NCBI RefSeq assembly: GCF_002156385.1
Contig: NZ_MVJM01000002.1
Coordinates: 1,325,272-1,368,877 of the forward strand
Length of the DNA stretch: 43,606 bases
Reading direction: 5' to 3'
From: Halalkalibacter urbisdiaboli
GTDB taxonomy: Bacteria > Bacillota > Bacilli > Bacillales > Bacillaceae_D
Numbering within the stretch: position 1 is the stretch's first letter; every line of letters begins with the position of its first letter. Position numbers and translations under genes: made by a program. Positions 17,949 through 28,250 of this stretch are shown piece by piece. The notes under the pieces are model-generated. The model was not told where the DNA came from and did not search any database. It worked only from the letters and a program-made list of their open reading frames with translations.

Positions 17949-18596
17949 ATGAGTACAAACCATCGTCTTTTTGGAAAAAAACATGACTCGATTCGAGTTC
18001 ATATGGATGAGGAAGGAGCTAGTCAACAGCTCGCAGACAAAATTCAACAAATGACTGAAATCTATCACCGACGAGAGTTTGTTATTGTCTGTATTGGGAC
18101 AGATCGCTCGACTGGTGATTCATTAGGACCACTAGTTGGCTCAAAGCTAGAATCTACTAATTTAAGACGTTTTCAAGTGTACGGTACGCTAGAATCTCCT
18201 GTTCATGCTGTCAATCTAAAAGAAAGACTAAATGAAATTTATTTAAAGCATCCACGCCCTTTTATCCTGGCGATTGATGCTTGTTTAGGACAATCTTCAA
18301 GTGTTGGTCATATCTCACTTGGACATGGGCCACTTAAGCCTGGGGCTGCGGTGAATAAGCAGCTTCCAGAGGTTGGCGATATTCATATGACTGGGATCGT
18401 GAATATTGGTGGAATGATGGAATACTTTGTTTTACAGAATACGAGATTGCACACGGTAATGAAAATGGCTGATATGATTGCTACGGCCATTCAAAAAGCA
18501 GATTTAACATTACCAGAACGAAAAGAAACACCAAGTCTTTTAGAAGCATTTAAGCCGAGTATCTTTTTAAAAGCAAAAAAAGAGACGCAACTATAA
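17949..18596 (+). CDS. yyaC: Spore protein YyaC (GPR/HyaD-like fold)
   Basis: 215 residues. The core VIVCIGTDRSTGDSLGPLVG (about 45-64) and AIDACLG (about 104-110) are the conserved Asp-containing motifs of the hydrogenase-maturation-protease/GPR-like superfamily to which YyaC belongs. It is found in endospore formers and is reported as a forespore gene in B. subtilis; the substrate is uncertain. The start at 17949 has AAAGGAG 8 nt upstream; the longer frame from 17889 adds an unconserved 20 residues. It is on the plus strand, opposite to its neighbours. A GTATA element at 17912 hints at a forespore sigma factor but is too close to the start to call. Confidence 0.9.
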   Translation: MSTNHRLFGKKHDSIRVHMDEEGASQQLADKIQQMTEIYHRREFVIVCIGTDRSTGDSLGPLVGSKLESTNLRRFQVYGTLESPVHAVNLKERLNEIYLKHPRPFILAIDACLGQSSSVGHISLGHGPLKPGAAVNKQLPEVGDIHMTGIVNIGGMMEYFVLQNTRLHTVMKMADMIATAIQKADLTLPERKETPSLLEAFKPSIFLKAKKETQL

Positions 18597-18621
18597 CCAC
18601 TGGTTATAGTGCGTCTTTTTT
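18584..18621. terminator. Bidirectional terminator between yyaC and DUF554 gene
   Basis: GACGCA-A-CTATAACC / GGTTATAG-TGCGTC with a 3-nt loop (18584-18615) and TTTTTT on the plus strand. The minus strand continues with CTCTTTTTTT. The yyaC stop codon (18594-18596) lies inside the stem, so the end of the coding sequence and the terminator are one structure. It serves two convergent genes. Confidence 0.88.
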
Positions 18622-18623
18622 CT

Positions 18624-19331
18624 TTAAATCGGGAAACGATATAATATCGTAACGAGGATGGCCACGACGATAATACTAGGGAGTAGATTAGCAACTCTAA
18701 TTTTTAAGATACCTAAAATATTTAGACCGATGGCAATAATCATGACTCCGCCAGTTGCTGTCATTTCAACGATAAAAGCATCCATTAAAGCTTGTGGAAT
18801 AAGTTCGTTAATTTGTGTAGCTAATAGCGCAATACCACCTTGATAAAGGATAACTGGTATCGCCGAAAAGATAACACCATATCCTAAAGTCGATGTGAAA
18901 ATAATCGCTGAAAATCCATCTAGCATAGCTTTCGTATATAAAATAGAATGATCCCCTCTTATGCCACTATCTAATGCTCCTAAAATCGCCATTGCTCCCA
19001 CGACATAAATAAGGGTTGTCGTAACAAAAGCCTTGGCTACAGACCCCTCCTGCTTAGAACCCAGCTTTTTCTCTATCCACGTCCCAATATAGTTTAATTT
19101 ACCTTCTAAATCTAGCTGCTCACCTACAATTCCACCAATGACAAGACTGCCGATAACAATAAGAAATTGTTCACTTTTCAATCCCATTCCAATTCCTAGA
19201 ACAACAACAGCAAGGCCAATTGCTTGCAAAATCGTCGTTTTCATTTTTTCCGAGATCGTTGGGACGAGTAATCCTAAAAAAACGGCTATAATAATGGCTA
19301 ATCCATTTACGACTGTACCTGTTAGTACCAT
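18624..19331 (-). CDS. DUF554 membrane protein (YdfK/YqgA family)
   Basis: 235 residues, about seven membrane segments, with the family features GTVVNGLAIIIAVFLGLL at the N-terminus, the LGIGMGLKS motif, a conserved GALDSGIRGDHSILYTKAMLDGFSAIIF region and a C-terminal ATGGVMIIAIGLNIL. Members are predicted transporters of unknown substrate. GGGGAG precedes the ATG. The 14-bp gap after the cysteine desulfurase-family gene suggests a two-gene operon. Confidence 0.85.
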   Translation of the reverse strand: MVLTGTVVNGLAIIIAVFLGLLVPTISEKMKTTILQAIGLAVVVLGIGMGLKSEQFLIVIGSLVIGGIVGEQLDLEGKLNYIGTWIEKKLGSKQEGSVAKAFVTTTLIYVVGAMAILGALDSGIRGDHSILYTKAMLDGFSAIIFTSTLGYGVIFSAIPVILYQGGIALLATQINELIPQALMDAFIVEMTATGGVMIIAIGLNILGILKIRVANLLPSIIVVAILVTILYRFPI

Positions 19332-19345
19332 TTGTACTCCCCTAT

Positions 19346-20497
19346 CTAATTGAATGCTTGAGCAATTTCTTGTAATGCGTGCAATAATTTTTCGACTTCA
19401 GCTGATGTATTATAAGGGCCAAAACTTACCCTTACTAACCCTACATCAACTGTATTTAAATAATGATGCGTTTTAGGTGAACAATGCAAACCTGCACGTA
19501 CAGCAATATTGTAATGTTCATCTAAAATCATGGCTAGCTCATGACTTTCAATTTCAGCCATACGAAACGGAATAACAGCGACTCGCTTTGATAAGTTAGT
19601 TGGCCCATAATAGATGATGCTCTTTATTTCATTTAGACCTGCTATAAATTGCTCCATTAACTTCTGCTCATGTAAATAAATCTGCTCTAACCCGATACGA
19701 TTTATTTCATCAATCCCAGCTAATAATCCAGCAATTCCAGGTGTATTTAAAGTCCCTGCCTCATAACGATCAGGCCATTTTTGTGGTTGCTCCATAATTT
19801 CAGAATAACTACCTGTCCCACCATGAACTAATGGCGCCAATTGGTAATCGGAACGACTTATTAATACTCCTGTTCCTTGTGGTCCTAACAAACTTTTATG
19901 ACCAGCAAATGCTAGTAAATCAATTCCGATCTCTTCCATATGAATTGGTAGTGTTCCTGCTGTTTGAGAAGCATCGACTACTAGGATAGCACCTGCCTTT
20001 TTAGCCACTTCAGCAACTGGTTTTAATGAAATAAATGCACCTGTTACATTTGATGCATGTGATAGTACGATCATTTTCGTATTTGCGTTCAGCTTTTCCT
20101 TAACTTCTTCAACTGTAATGACACCATCTTCGCCTGGATCAATATATGTTATATCAATCTGTCTATTCCGTCTTAATTGTTCTAACGGTCTTAAGACAGA
20201 ATTATGTTCATACGTTGAGGTTATAACATGGTCTCCTTCGTTAAATGGAAAACCAATAATTGCTTGATTTAAAGCCATCGTTGCATTTTGATAAAACCAA
20301 ACATGCTTCTTACTAGGGGCTCCAAATAAAGTCGCTATTTTTTCTCTCGCTTCGCTAATAACTTCACTTGCTTTTTCAGCTAATTGATGTCCCCCTCTTC
20401 CAGGGTTTGCACTGTATTCATTGACTGCTTCAAGCATTGCTGCTCCAACCGATTTTGGTTTCGGATAGGATGATGCTGCATGGTCAAAGTAAATCAT
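19346..20497 (-). CDS. Cysteine desulfurase-family PLP enzyme (class V aminotransferase fold)
   Basis: 383 residues. The N-terminus MIYFDHAASSYPKPKSV is typical of the EF2568-like subfamily. PLP residues visible are His98 (TYEHNS), Asp175 (VVDASQ) and Schiff-base Lys201 (AGHKSLLGPQGTG). A candidate persulfide-forming Cys339 sits in RAGLHCSPKTHH. It probably mobilises sulfur from cysteine or selenocysteine. The cellular partner is unclear because no suf/isc scaffold gene is adjacent. An upstream start at 20575 is rejected because AAAGGAGAAG precedes the ATG at 20497. It lies between parB and the DUF554 gene; B. subtilis lacks it at this place, as far as I know. Confidence 0.9.
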   Translation of the reverse strand: MIYFDHAASSYPKPKSVGAAMLEAVNEYSANPGRGGHQLAEKASEVISEAREKIATLFGAPSKKHVWFYQNATMALNQAIIGFPFNEGDHVITSTYEHNSVLRPLEQLRRNRQIDITYIDPGEDGVITVEEVKEKLNANTKMIVLSHASNVTGAFISLKPVAEVAKKAGAILVVDASQTAGTLPIHMEEIGIDLLAFAGHKSLLGPQGTGVLISRSDYQLAPLVHGGTGSYSEIMEQPQKWPDRYEAGTLNTPGIAGLLAGIDEINRIGLEQIYLHEQKLMEQFIAGLNEIKSIIYYGPTNLSKRVAVIPFRMAEIESHELAMILDEHYNIAVRAGLHCSPKTHHYLNTVDVGLVRVSFGPYNTSAEVEKLLHALQEIAQAFN

Positions 20498-20599
20498 GTA
20501 TTCTTCTCCTTTATAGTTTAACTTTACACGCATTTTCGATATATTTTCAGAAAAATAGCAGTGGCTTCGTTGCACACTGCTTCAAACTTTATTATAAAT

Positions 20600-21451
20600 T
20601 TATTGTTCTTCTTGAACAAGAAGTTGTAAAATCCGCTCCAAATCTTCTTCAGAAAAGTAATCAATCTCAATTTTTCCTTTTTTCTTACCTTGTTTAATTG
20701 CAACAGATGTTCCTAAATGCGAACGCAAAAAGTCTTGTCTCTCCTTTAACAAAGGAGGTAATTCAACTTTTTTTCGTTTTGTTTCACGTGAAACACGTTC
20801 ATTTAACTGATTGACCAACTGCTCCACTTCACGAACACTTAATTTCTCTTGAAGTACTTTTTCTAATAGAGCCGACAGCTTTTGCTTTTCTTTTAAACCT
20901 AGCAATGCCCGTCCATGACCCATAGTCAGTTTTCCATCTGAAATAAATTGTTGAACGACGTTTGGAAGCTGGAGAAGTCGTAAATGATTTGCAATATGTG
21001 GTCGGCTTTTTCCTAATCGCTTCGCTAATTCCTCTTGTGTAATTGATAAATGCTCAAGAAGTTTTTCATAAGCAACTGCTTCTTCAATTGGATTTAAATC
21101 TTCACGCTGAAGGTTTTCAATCAGCGCAAGCTCCATCATTTTCTGTTCATTAAGTTCACGAACAACAACAGGTATTGTTTTTAAACCAGCCTTTTTAGCT
21201 GCACGAAAACGTCTTTCTCCAACGACGATTTCATACCCTTTTATACTTTTACGTACAATAATCGGCTGTAAAATGCCGTGTTGTTCAATTGAATCAGCTA
21301 ATTCTTGAATCGCTTCATCTGTAAATGTTTTTCGAGGTTGATACGGATTAGGACGAAGCTGAGACACCGATACATCCTCAACTTTATCCTGTCCTTCATT
21401 TTCATGTTCTGGAAAGAATGCTTGCAATCCCTTACCTAACCCTTTAGCCAC
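20600..21451 (-). CDS. parB: Chromosome-partitioning protein ParB (Spo0J)
   Basis: 283 residues. An N-terminal ParB/CTPase domain (about 24-115) has the CTP-binding motif GERRFR (78-83) and the ENLQRE box. A central helix-turn-helix (about 118-200, LAKRLGKSRPHIANHLRLL) recognises parS, and a C-terminal dimer domain follows. ParB loads as a CTP-dependent clamp at parS, organises the origin and recruits SMC. It starts at a GTG that overlaps the end of parA by 8 bases. A parS site lies within its own coding sequence. Confidence 0.96.
   Translation of the reverse strand: MAKGLGKGLQAFFPEHENEGQDKVEDVSVSQLRPNPYQPRKTFTDEAIQELADSIEQHGILQPIIVRKSIKGYEIVVGERRFRAAKKAGLKTIPVVVRELNEQKMMELALIENLQREDLNPIEEAVAYEKLLEHLSITQEELAKRLGKSRPHIANHLRLLQLPNVVQQFISDGKLTMGHGRALLGLKEKQKLSALLEKVLQEKLSVREVEQLVNQLNERVSRETKRKKVELPPLLKERQDFLRSHLGTSVAIKQGKKKGKIEIDYFSEEDLERILQLLVQEEQ
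20780..20795. promoter_or_regulatory. parS site within parB
   Basis: TGTTTCACGTGAAACA is a perfect 16-bp palindrome identical to the parS consensus TGTTNCACGTGAAACA. It is inside the parB coding region, as in B. subtilis. Confidence 0.95.
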
Positions 21452-22205
21452 TAGCCACCACTTCCTTCGCTAAATCTACATACACTTCGGCACCTCGTGA
21501 CTTTGCGTCGTATATAATAATAGGTTTCCCATGGCTTGGCGCTTCACCTAAGCGAACATTTCTTGGAATAATCGTATCAAAAACTTTTTCGCGAAAATAT
21601 TTTTTCACTTCGTCTATAACCTGTATTCCTAGATTTGTTCGTGCATCAAGCATCGTCAGTAAGACACCTTCAATTGCTAAATCGGTATTCAAATGTTTTT
21701 GTACAAGTCTTACCGTATTCAATAATTGACTTAAACCTTCAAGGGCATAATATTCACACTGTACGGGAATCAATACAGAATCAGCTGCTGTTAATGCATT
21801 AATAGTTAATAAGCCCAGTGATGGTGGGCAATCAATAAAAATATAATCATAATTTGTAGCTACACCTGTCAACGCACGCTTTAAACGGACTTCCCTTGAA
21901 ATCGTTGATACAAGTTCAATCTCTGCACCAGATAATTGAATCGTTGAAGGTAATACATCTAAGTTTTCAACCGCTGTTTTGCGAATAATTTCTTGTGCGT
22001 CGACATCCTCAACTAAAATGTCATACACACACTCGTCTACATCACCTTTTTCAACTCCAACACCACTTGTTGCGTTTCCTTGGGGATCTGTATCGACTAA
22101 AAGAACTTTTTTTCCTATATAAGCTAAGCATGCACTTAGATTGACAGCTGTCGTCGTTTTTCCGACTCCACCCTTTTGATTTGCTACAGCAATGATTTTG
22201 GCCAC
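21444..22205 (-). CDS. parA: Chromosome-partitioning ATPase ParA (Soj)
   Basis: 253 residues, matching B. subtilis Soj in length. It carries a deviant Walker A, KGGVGKTTT (Lys11, Lys16), Walker A' DTDPQGNATSG and Walker B YIFIDCPPSLG. The dimer binds DNA with ATP and also controls DnaA activity at the origin. The first in-frame ATG at 22235 adds ten unrelated residues. The GTG at 22205, preceded by GTAGGTGA, gives the family N-terminus and is used here. It is co-transcribed with parB. Confidence 0.96.
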   Translation of the reverse strand: MAKIIAVANQKGGVGKTTTAVNLSACLAYIGKKVLLVDTDPQGNATSGVGVEKGDVDECVYDILVEDVDAQEIIRKTAVENLDVLPSTIQLSGAEIELVSTISREVRLKRALTGVATNYDYIFIDCPPSLGLLTINALTAADSVLIPVQCEYYALEGLSQLLNTVRLVQKHLNTDLAIEGVLLTMLDARTNLGIQVIDEVKKYFREKVFDTIIPRNVRLGEAPSHGKPIIIYDAKSRGAEVYVDLAKEVVASG

Positions 22206-22402
22206 GCTGTCACCTACTTTCCGTTCAAACATCACATCGCTTTTTATTTTAACACAAAATCTATGAAAACATTTTAGAAATCTATTCGTTCTTTAAAGTT
22301 AGTTCTATTTCATCACATTGTTTTAATAACTAGATAAGTCTCCCCTACTACTTGTAAAGTGACAATAGCTAGCGCTGAATTTTTGAATTCTGAAAATACA
22401 TC

Positions 22403-22433
22403 AAAAAAATAATCTATCGTTCATCGATAGATT
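22403..22433 (-). terminator. Terminator of noc
   Basis: AATCTATCG/CGATAGATT (22411-22419, 22425-22433) with a 5-nt loop and a T-rich run of seven (ATTTTTTTG) on the minus strand. The stem overlaps the noc stop codon. Confidence 0.8.
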
Positions 22434-23280
22434 ATTTCTTCGGTATACGGATCGTGAATTGATAAAAGTCATCATGTTCTTCTTCATCAGTATCAACATG
22501 AAGTCCGCTTTTTAGAACCATATCGACTGACTGTCTTATTGTATTCATTGCAATTCTCATATCTTTAGAAAATGATTTACGAGTCGCCTTTTTTTTGACT
22601 GGTTGGTGACCTTCAAGAATTTGTTTGACACGTTCTTCCGTTTGTTTCACATTCAAATGTTTTTCGGTAATTTCACTTAAAAGCTTTGTTTGCAAGTCTG
22701 CATCCTTTAAAACAAGAAGTGCCCTTGCATGACGTTCAGAAATTTCACGTTCAAGAATTGCTTGTTGAACGATTTCAGGCAGATGAAGCAAGCGAAGTTT
22801 ATTGGCAACCGTTGATTGGCCCTTTCCTAATCGTTGCGCTAAGCTTTCTTGAGTTAACCCATGAAGCTCAATTAATTTCGCATACGCAATGGCCTCTTCA
22901 ATGGCTGTCAATCCTTCTCTTTGGAGGTTCTCAATTAGAGCGATAGAAGCGGTTTGCGAGTCGTTGAATTCCTTAATTAAAGCCGGTATTGAATCCCAAC
23001 CTAACTTCGTAACAGCTCGCCATCTTCTTTCACCAGCAATAATCTCAAACTTACCATCTCGTTCACGTACGACAATCGGCTGGATAACACCATGTGTTCT
23101 AATTGTCTGAGCAAGCTCTTCAATACGCTCTTCATCAAATATTGTTCGTGGCTGAAATCGATTTGGTACAATATCTGCAATAGCAATTTGTCTTACTTCT
23201 TCATTCCCACTTGCTTCAATTTCAATTTCTTCATCTTGTTTGTCACTAAAGCCAAATAGGCGTGAAAACGGTTGCTTCAT
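22432..23280 (-). CDS. noc: Nucleoid occlusion protein Noc
   Basis: A 282-residue ParB paralogue. The N-terminal amphipathic segment [11 protein letters not shown] is the membrane-targeting helix of Noc. The CTPase domain has GERRWR (83-88) and ENLQRE, and the DNA-binding helix-turn-helix has [19 protein letters not shown]. The C-terminus ends in [13 protein letters not shown]. Noc binds its own sites away from the terminus and blocks FtsZ assembly over the nucleoid. The gene order rsmG-noc-parA-parB is the same as in B. subtilis. I saw no clear Noc-binding site (ATTTCCCGGGAAAT) in the window. Confidence 0.93.
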   Translation of the reverse strand: MKQPFSRLFGFSDKQDEEIEIEASGNEEVRQIAIADIVPNRFQPRTIFDEERIEELAQTIRTHGVIQPIVVRERDGKFEIIAGERRWRAVTKLGWDSIPALIKEFNDSQTASIALIENLQREGLTAIEEAIAYAKLIELHGLTQESLAQRLGKGQSTVANKLRLLHLPEIVQQAILEREISERHARALLVLKDADLQTKLLSEITEKHLNVKQTEERVKQILEGHQPVKKKATRKSFSKDMRIAMNTIRQSVDMVLKSGLHVDTDEEEHDDFYQFTIRIPKK

Positions 23281-23418
23281 CGCCTGACACCACCTTCTGA
23301 TAATAACCGTCTTACTATATTCGACATGCCTAGCTACAAATCCTTCTTTTCTTCCTAGTTCTTTTATATCTCGCTATTGACTCGATCGTCAAGTGAAAAT
23401 TCATCAAATGAAACTTTC

Positions 23419-23434
23419 CGTTTCACGTGAAACA
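23419..23434. promoter_or_regulatory. parS site between noc and rsmG
   Basis: CGTTTCACGTGAAACA differs from the parS consensus only at the first base; the central 14 bp are a perfect palindrome. It directly abuts the rsmG stop codon. Confidence 0.88.
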
Positions 23435-24148
23435 CTATAATGGCTGTTTATTCGGGGTTCCAGGCTTTCTCGGATATTTTTTAGGCGTTTTTTTCTCTTT
23501 CTTCACTAATACGATATGCCGCTCACTTTCTTCAATTGGCAATGTAAATCGATAATCACTCATGACCTTTCCACCTAATTGTTTTAAGGCCCCTTCTGCA
23601 TCTGCTAATTCATCACCACTTCCTGCACCTTTCATTGCTACGAAGTCCCCTCCTACTTTCACTAAAGGTAAACATAGCTCTGAAAGAACCGACATTCTCG
23701 CCACTGCACGTGCAGTGGCTACATCATAATTTTCCCGGTGAGCAGGATTTTGTCCAAACGTTTCCGCACGGTCATGAAAAAACGCCACATTTTCTAGTTT
23801 TAGTTCTGAAGCTAAATGCTCAAGAAAACCGATTCTCTTTTTTAATGAATCAACAATACTAACGTGAATATCAGGATGTACAATTTTGATTGGGATACTT
23901 GGAAAACCAGCTCCTGCGCCGACATCAATAATTCGTTGACCAGGTTGGAAATCATAATAAAAGCTAGCTGAAATGGAATCATAGAAATGTTTTAGATAGA
24001 CATCATGTTCTTCTGTCAACGCAGTTAAATTCATTTTTTCATTCCATTCAATTAACACTTCAAAATAACGCTCAAATTGAGCTAATTGTGTTGAAGAAAG
24101 TGAAATCCCTTTTTCTTTCAAAAAAGGGATGAATTGTTCTTTGCTCAT
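23435..24148 (-). CDS. rsmG: 16S rRNA (guanine527-N7)-methyltransferase RsmG (GidB)
   Basis: 237 residues. The SAM-binding motif [41 protein letters not shown] and FVAMKGAG are family hallmarks. The extended Lys-rich C-terminus ([19 protein letters not shown]) is also typical. It methylates G527 of 16S rRNA; loss gives low-level streptomycin resistance. The ATG at 24148 has GAAGG 6 nt upstream; a codon two residues earlier is possible. It is the last gene of mnmE-mnmG-rsmG. Confidence 0.95.
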   Translation of the reverse strand: MSKEQFIPFLKEKGISLSSTQLAQFERYFEVLIEWNEKMNLTALTEEHDVYLKHFYDSISASFYYDFQPGQRIIDVGAGAGFPSIPIKIVHPDIHVSIVDSLKKRIGFLEHLASELKLENVAFFHDRAETFGQNPAHRENYDVATARAVARMSVLSELCLPLVKVGGDFVAMKGAGSGDELADAEGALKQLGGKVMSDYRFTLPIEESERHIVLVKKEKKTPKKYPRKPGTPNKQPL

Positions 24149-24166
24149 AAGCAACCTTCAAACCTC

Positions 24167-26053
24167 CTAGTGGATTTTCGCCAGACGTCCTTGTTCTAAA
24201 TAAACAAGCAAAATAGAAATATCTGCTGGGTTCACACCCGAAACCCTGGAAGCTTGACCAACTGACAGTGGACGTACCTCACTAAGCTTCTGCTTCGCTT
24301 CGGTAGCCAGACCATTGATCGCGAAATAATCAAGATCCTCAGGAATTTTTTTACTTTCCATCTTTTTAGAACGTTCAACCTGTTGCAGCTGTTTCTCAAT
24401 ATATCCTTCATATTTAATTTGGATTTCTACCTGTTCAGCAACATCATCATCCATTGCATATGGCGCTTCAGGAATTACTTTCGCTACGTCTTTATAGGTA
24501 AGTTCTGGTCTTTTTAATAGTAGAGACGCACGAACAGCTTCTTGCATTGGCGATGAATTTACTTCCTCTAAAAGAGTCTTCACTTCCTCTGAGGGTTTTA
24601 CAATAATGTCTTGGAGGCGTTTTTTCTCTTTAGCAATTAGCTCTTTCTTATTCAAAAATCGCTCATAGCGTTCCTGAGGAATTAAGCCAATCTCATAACC
24701 AATTTCTGTCAAACGCAAATCAGCATTATCATGGCGTAATAACAGTCGATACTCAGCTCGAGATGTTAGCAATCGATAAGGCTCATTTGTCCCTTTTGTT
24801 ACTAGATCATCGATAAGAACACCAATATACGCTTCGGATCGATCTAAAATTAAAGGATCGCGATTTTGGGATTTTCTAGCTGCATTTATTCCAGCAATAA
24901 CTCCTTGCCCAGCAGCTTCCTCGTAACCTGATGTCCCATTTATTTGACCTGCTGTAAATAAACCTTCAACCGATTTCGTTTCAAGAGATGGCCATAATTG
25001 TGTAGGTACAATAGCATCATATTCAATCGCATAGCCCGGACGCATCATTCGAACATTCTCTAATCCAGCAATCGATTTTAATATGTCTAATTGAACATCC
25101 TCAGGTAAACTTGTTGACAAGCCTTGAACATAAACCTCTTGTGTATTGCGTCCTTCAGGCTCTAAGAAGATCTGATGACGTGGTTTATCGTTAAATCGGA
25201 CAATCTTATCTTCAATCGATGGACAATATCGAGGCCCTGTACCTTCAATCATTCCCGAATACATAGGTGAACGTCCTAAATTATTTGAAATAATTTGATG
25301 CGTTTCCTCCCCTGTATACGTCAACCAACAAGGAAGCTGGTCAGTAATATACTTCGTTGTTTCATAAGAGAATGCACGTGGTACATCATCTCCTGGTTGA
25401 ATTTCTGTTTTATCATAATCAATGGTGCTACTATTAACACGAGGTGGGGTCCCAGTTTTAAATCGGACTAAATCAAAACCTAATTCCTTTAAATGATGAG
25501 AAAGCTCAACTGAAGCCTTCATATTATTAGGTCCACTTTCGTATGACAGTTCACCTATAATAATTTTACCTCTTAAATATGTTCCAGTTGTTACGACGAC
25601 AGCTTTACTATAATATTTAGCCCCCGTATTCGTAATCACTCCACGGCAAACACCATCTTCAACAATGAGGCGTTCTACCATCCCTTGACGAAGAAGTAAA
25701 TGATCCGTTTCTTCTATCGTTTTCTTCATTTCATGCTGGTACATAAATTTATCCGCTTGTGCACGTAATGCTCGAACTGCAGGCCCCTTCCCTGTATTAA
25801 GCATCCGCATTTGAATATGTGTTTTGTCAATATTCCGCGCCATCTCACCGCCAAGAGCATCAATTTCACGTACAACAATCCCCTTTGCCGGACCACCGAC
25901 TGACGGATTACAAGGCATATAGGCAACAGCGTCAAGGTTTAACGTAAGCATTAATGTATTGGCACCCATTCTCGCTGATGCTAACCCTGCCTCAACACCT
26001 GCATGGCCGGCCCCGATGACGATGACATCAAATTCACCACCATTGTAACTCAT
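24167..26053 (-). CDS. mnmG: tRNA uridine-5-carboxymethylaminomethyl modification enzyme MnmG (GidA)
   Basis: A 628-residue FAD enzyme that, with MnmE, modifies wobble U34 of certain tRNAs. The FAD-binding GAGHAG (14-19), [13 protein letters not shown] with its conserved Cys, [21 protein letters not shown] and the C-terminal helical tRNA/MnmE-binding region ending in [18 protein letters not shown] are all present. The ATG at 26053 lies 8 nt after GGAGG; an ATG two codons earlier is too close to it. It is 22 bp after mnmE. Confidence 0.96.
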   Translation of the reverse strand: MSYNGGEFDVIVIGAGHAGVEAGLASARMGANTLMLTLNLDAVAYMPCNPSVGGPAKGIVVREIDALGGEMARNIDKTHIQMRMLNTGKGPAVRALRAQADKFMYQHEMKKTIEETDHLLLRQGMVERLIVEDGVCRGVITNTGAKYYSKAVVVTTGTYLRGKIIIGELSYESGPNNMKASVELSHHLKELGFDLVRFKTGTPPRVNSSTIDYDKTEIQPGDDVPRAFSYETTKYITDQLPCWLTYTGEETHQIISNNLGRSPMYSGMIEGTGPRYCPSIEDKIVRFNDKPRHQIFLEPEGRNTQEVYVQGLSTSLPEDVQLDILKSIAGLENVRMMRPGYAIEYDAIVPTQLWPSLETKSVEGLFTAGQINGTSGYEEAAGQGVIAGINAARKSQNRDPLILDRSEAYIGVLIDDLVTKGTNEPYRLLTSRAEYRLLLRHDNADLRLTEIGYEIGLIPQERYERFLNKKELIAKEKKRLQDIIVKPSEEVKTLLEEVNSSPMQEAVRASLLLKRPELTYKDVAKVIPEAPYAMDDDVAEQVEIQIKYEGYIEKQLQQVERSKKMESKKIPEDLDYFAINGLATEAKQKLSEVRPLSVGQASRVSGVNPADISILLVYLEQGRLAKIH

Positions 26054-26075
26054 CTTCATTACCTCCTTTTTTAGA

Positions 26076-27452
26076 TTATTTCCCTAAACAAAATTGTGAA
26101 AACAACTGGTCAATTAAGCTTTCATGAACACTATCACCAATGATTTCCCCTAACAGTTCCCAAGCTCTAGTAATATCGATTTGTACTAGGTCAATTGGAA
26201 CACCTGATTCGATAGCAGCAATTGCATCCCGAATCGTTGTTTTCGCCTGTTCTAACAAAGCAATATGTCTAGAATTAGAGACATACGTTACATCTCCACT
26301 TTCAAGTTCCCCTTCAAAGAATAACGAAGCAATTGCCTGTTCTAACTCATCAACACCTTCATCCTCGATTAACGAAGTTGTGACAATCGGACGTCCTTCT
26401 GCAAGCTCTTCAACTCGATTTCGATTGATTTGTTGCGGAACATCCGTTTTATTAATAATAACAATAATATTCATATCTTTTACAGCTTCAAATAAGGCTT
26501 CATCTTCTTTTGAAAGTGGCTCCCCATTGTTCAATACGAGTAAAATTAACTCAGCCTCTTTTAATACTTGCCTAGATCTCTCAACCCCAATTCGTTCAAC
26601 AATATCCTCCGTTTCACGAATACCAGCAGTATCAACTAATCGAAGCGGAACCCCTCTAACATTGACATATTCCTCAATGACATCACGCGTCGTTCCTGGA
26701 ATATCGGTTACAATGGCTTTATTTTCATGAACAAGACTATTTAATAATGATGATTTCCCTACATTTGGACGTCCAATAATAACAGTTGATAAGCCTTCAC
26801 GCAATATTTTACCTTGAGCTGCTGTGCCGAGAAGCTTATCAATTTCTACAGCAACTTTATTGGCTTTTTCTAAAAGTAGATCATGAGTCATCGTTTCGGC
26901 ATCATATTCCGGATAGTCAATATTGACTTCTACATGAGCAACCGTTTCTAATAATTCCTGTCTCAATGTTTTTATCTTATGTGAAAGCCGACCTTCAACT
27001 TGACTCAACGCAACATTCATTGCTCGGTCCGTTTTGGAACGAATCAAGTCGATAACGCCCTCCGCCTGTGATAAATCAATCCGCCCATTTAAAAAGGCTC
27101 GCTTTGTAAATTCACCAGGTTCTGCGAGACGGGCACCGTGCTTAAGAGCTAGTTGAAGCACCCGATTAACAGAAACAAGCCCCCCGTGACAATTAATTTC
27201 GACTACATCTTCACGCGTAAAAGTTCGTGGTGCACGCATAACCGAAACCATTGCCTCTTCCACTCGTTTTCCTGACTGCTGGTCAATAATATAACCATAG
27301 ACAATGGAATGCGATGCTACCTCCGCTAGTGGCGTTTTCCCACTATAAATTTTATCAGCAATCGAAATAGCATCGTCGCCACTTAAACGAACAATACCAA
27401 TTGCTCCTTCACCTAATGCCGTGGAGATGGCTGCGATTGTATCAAATTCCAT
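26076..27452 (-). CDS. mnmE: tRNA modification GTPase MnmE (TrmE)
   Basis: 458 residues. An N-terminal tetrahydrofolate-binding domain (about 1-118), a helical domain and an embedded G domain with GRPNVGKSS (227-235), the DIPGTTRD switch, DTAGIRET and NKTD are present. The C-terminal FCLGK carries the conserved formyl-folate-associated Cys. It partners MnmG in U34 modification and is unusual in being activated by potassium-dependent dimerisation. The start has GAGGTGG upstream. It leads mnmE-mnmG-rsmG after a terminator that closes the spoIIIJ-jag unit. Confidence 0.96.
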   Translation of the reverse strand: MEFDTIAAISTALGEGAIGIVRLSGDDAISIADKIYSGKTPLAEVASHSIVYGYIIDQQSGKRVEEAMVSVMRAPRTFTREDVVEINCHGGLVSVNRVLQLALKHGARLAEPGEFTKRAFLNGRIDLSQAEGVIDLIRSKTDRAMNVALSQVEGRLSHKIKTLRQELLETVAHVEVNIDYPEYDAETMTHDLLLEKANKVAVEIDKLLGTAAQGKILREGLSTVIIGRPNVGKSSLLNSLVHENKAIVTDIPGTTRDVIEEYVNVRGVPLRLVDTAGIRETEDIVERIGVERSRQVLKEAELILLVLNNGEPLSKEDEALFEAVKDMNIIVIINKTDVPQQINRNRVEELAEGRPIVTTSLIEDEGVDELEQAIASLFFEGELESGDVTYVSNSRHIALLEQAKTTIRDAIAAIESGVPIDLVQIDITRAWELLGEIIGDSVHESLIDQLFSQFCLGK

Positions 27453-27586
27453 TTAATCCACCTCACAATCGTTATTTCGTTCTTCCTTATATTATTGACA
27501 TATATCATACGATTCTAAGCTTCATTTTTAAATACTCCTAAATAATTAGGATAGCATAGCACTGTTTGAAAAGCTACGACAGTACA

Positions 27587-27622
27587 TAGAAAATCCTCTA
27601 CCTTTTAGTCAGGTAGAGGATT
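27587..27622 (-). terminator. Terminator of the rpmH-rnpA-spoIIIJ-jag cluster
   Basis: A perfect 12-bp stem AATCCTCTACCT/AGGTAGAGGATT (27592-27603, 27611-27622), 7-nt loop, followed by TTCTATG on the minus strand. The T run is short but the stem is strong, 8 bp past the jag stop. Confidence 0.75.
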
Positions 27623-27629
27623 CGTCATC

Positions 27630-28250
27630 CTACTTCGGTGCAATAATAATGTGGCGATTGGCCCCTTGGCCTTGTGAATAAGTTTGAACACCACGTTCTT
27701 TTTGTAATGCAGCATGGATAATTTTCCGTTCAGCTGCATTCATTGGTTCAAGTTTTGTTTCTTCATTAGAAGAACGAACTTTATTTGCCACCCGATTCGC
27801 TAACTGAATCAACACTTGCCTCCGCTTCTCACGGTAATTCTCCGCATCTAATTCAATCCGAAGATAAGACTCCTTTTGACGATTGGCAACAAGGTTGGTT
27901 AAATACTCAAGGGCATCTAATGTTTGTCCTCTTTTTCCAATCACACGACCAACATCTTCAGGTCCAGTAATTTCAAACTTATTTATATCACCTTTTAAAC
28001 TTTTAGAAACGTTTGCCTTGATGTTCATTTTCTCAAGCGTTTCTTCTAGGAAGTAAAGTGCTTCTTCGACAGGATCAGGTTTGACATAAGCTTCTATTTT
28101 TGCAGGCTTTGAGCCGAGAAACCCTAGAAAGCCTTTTTGCGGTTCTTCTAGTACTCGATAAGAGAGACGTTCCTTTGTTGTCCCAAGTTCTAAAATAGCC
28201 TTTTCAACTGCTTCTTCAATCGTTTTACCTGATACAGTCAACTGACTCAC
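27630..28250 (-). CDS. jag: RNA-binding protein Jag (KhpB)
   Basis: 206 residues. A Jag-N domain (about 1-52, [42 protein letters not shown]-type sequence), a KH domain (about 60-138, with [17 protein letters not shown]) and an R3H domain (about 140-205, with [14 protein letters not shown]) are present. Jag/KhpB binds RNA together with KhpA and affects cell division in related Gram-positives. The start is a GTG overlapping the spoIIIJ stop by three bases, so translation is coupled. Confidence 0.95.
   Translation of the reverse strand: MSQLTVSGKTIEEAVEKAILELGTTKERLSYRVLEEPQKGFLGFLGSKPAKIEAYVKPDPVEEALYFLEETLEKMNIKANVSKSLKGDINKFEITGPEDVGRVIGKRGQTLDALEYLTNLVANRQKESYLRIELDAENYREKRRQVLIQLANRVANKVRSSNEETKLEPMNAAERKIIHAALQKERGVQTYSQGQGANRHIIIAPK

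Noticed and set aside
20600-24148. Noc-binding sites near noc
   Set aside because: I found no ATTTCCCGGGAAAT-like palindrome; these sites are normally sited elsewhere on the chromosome.
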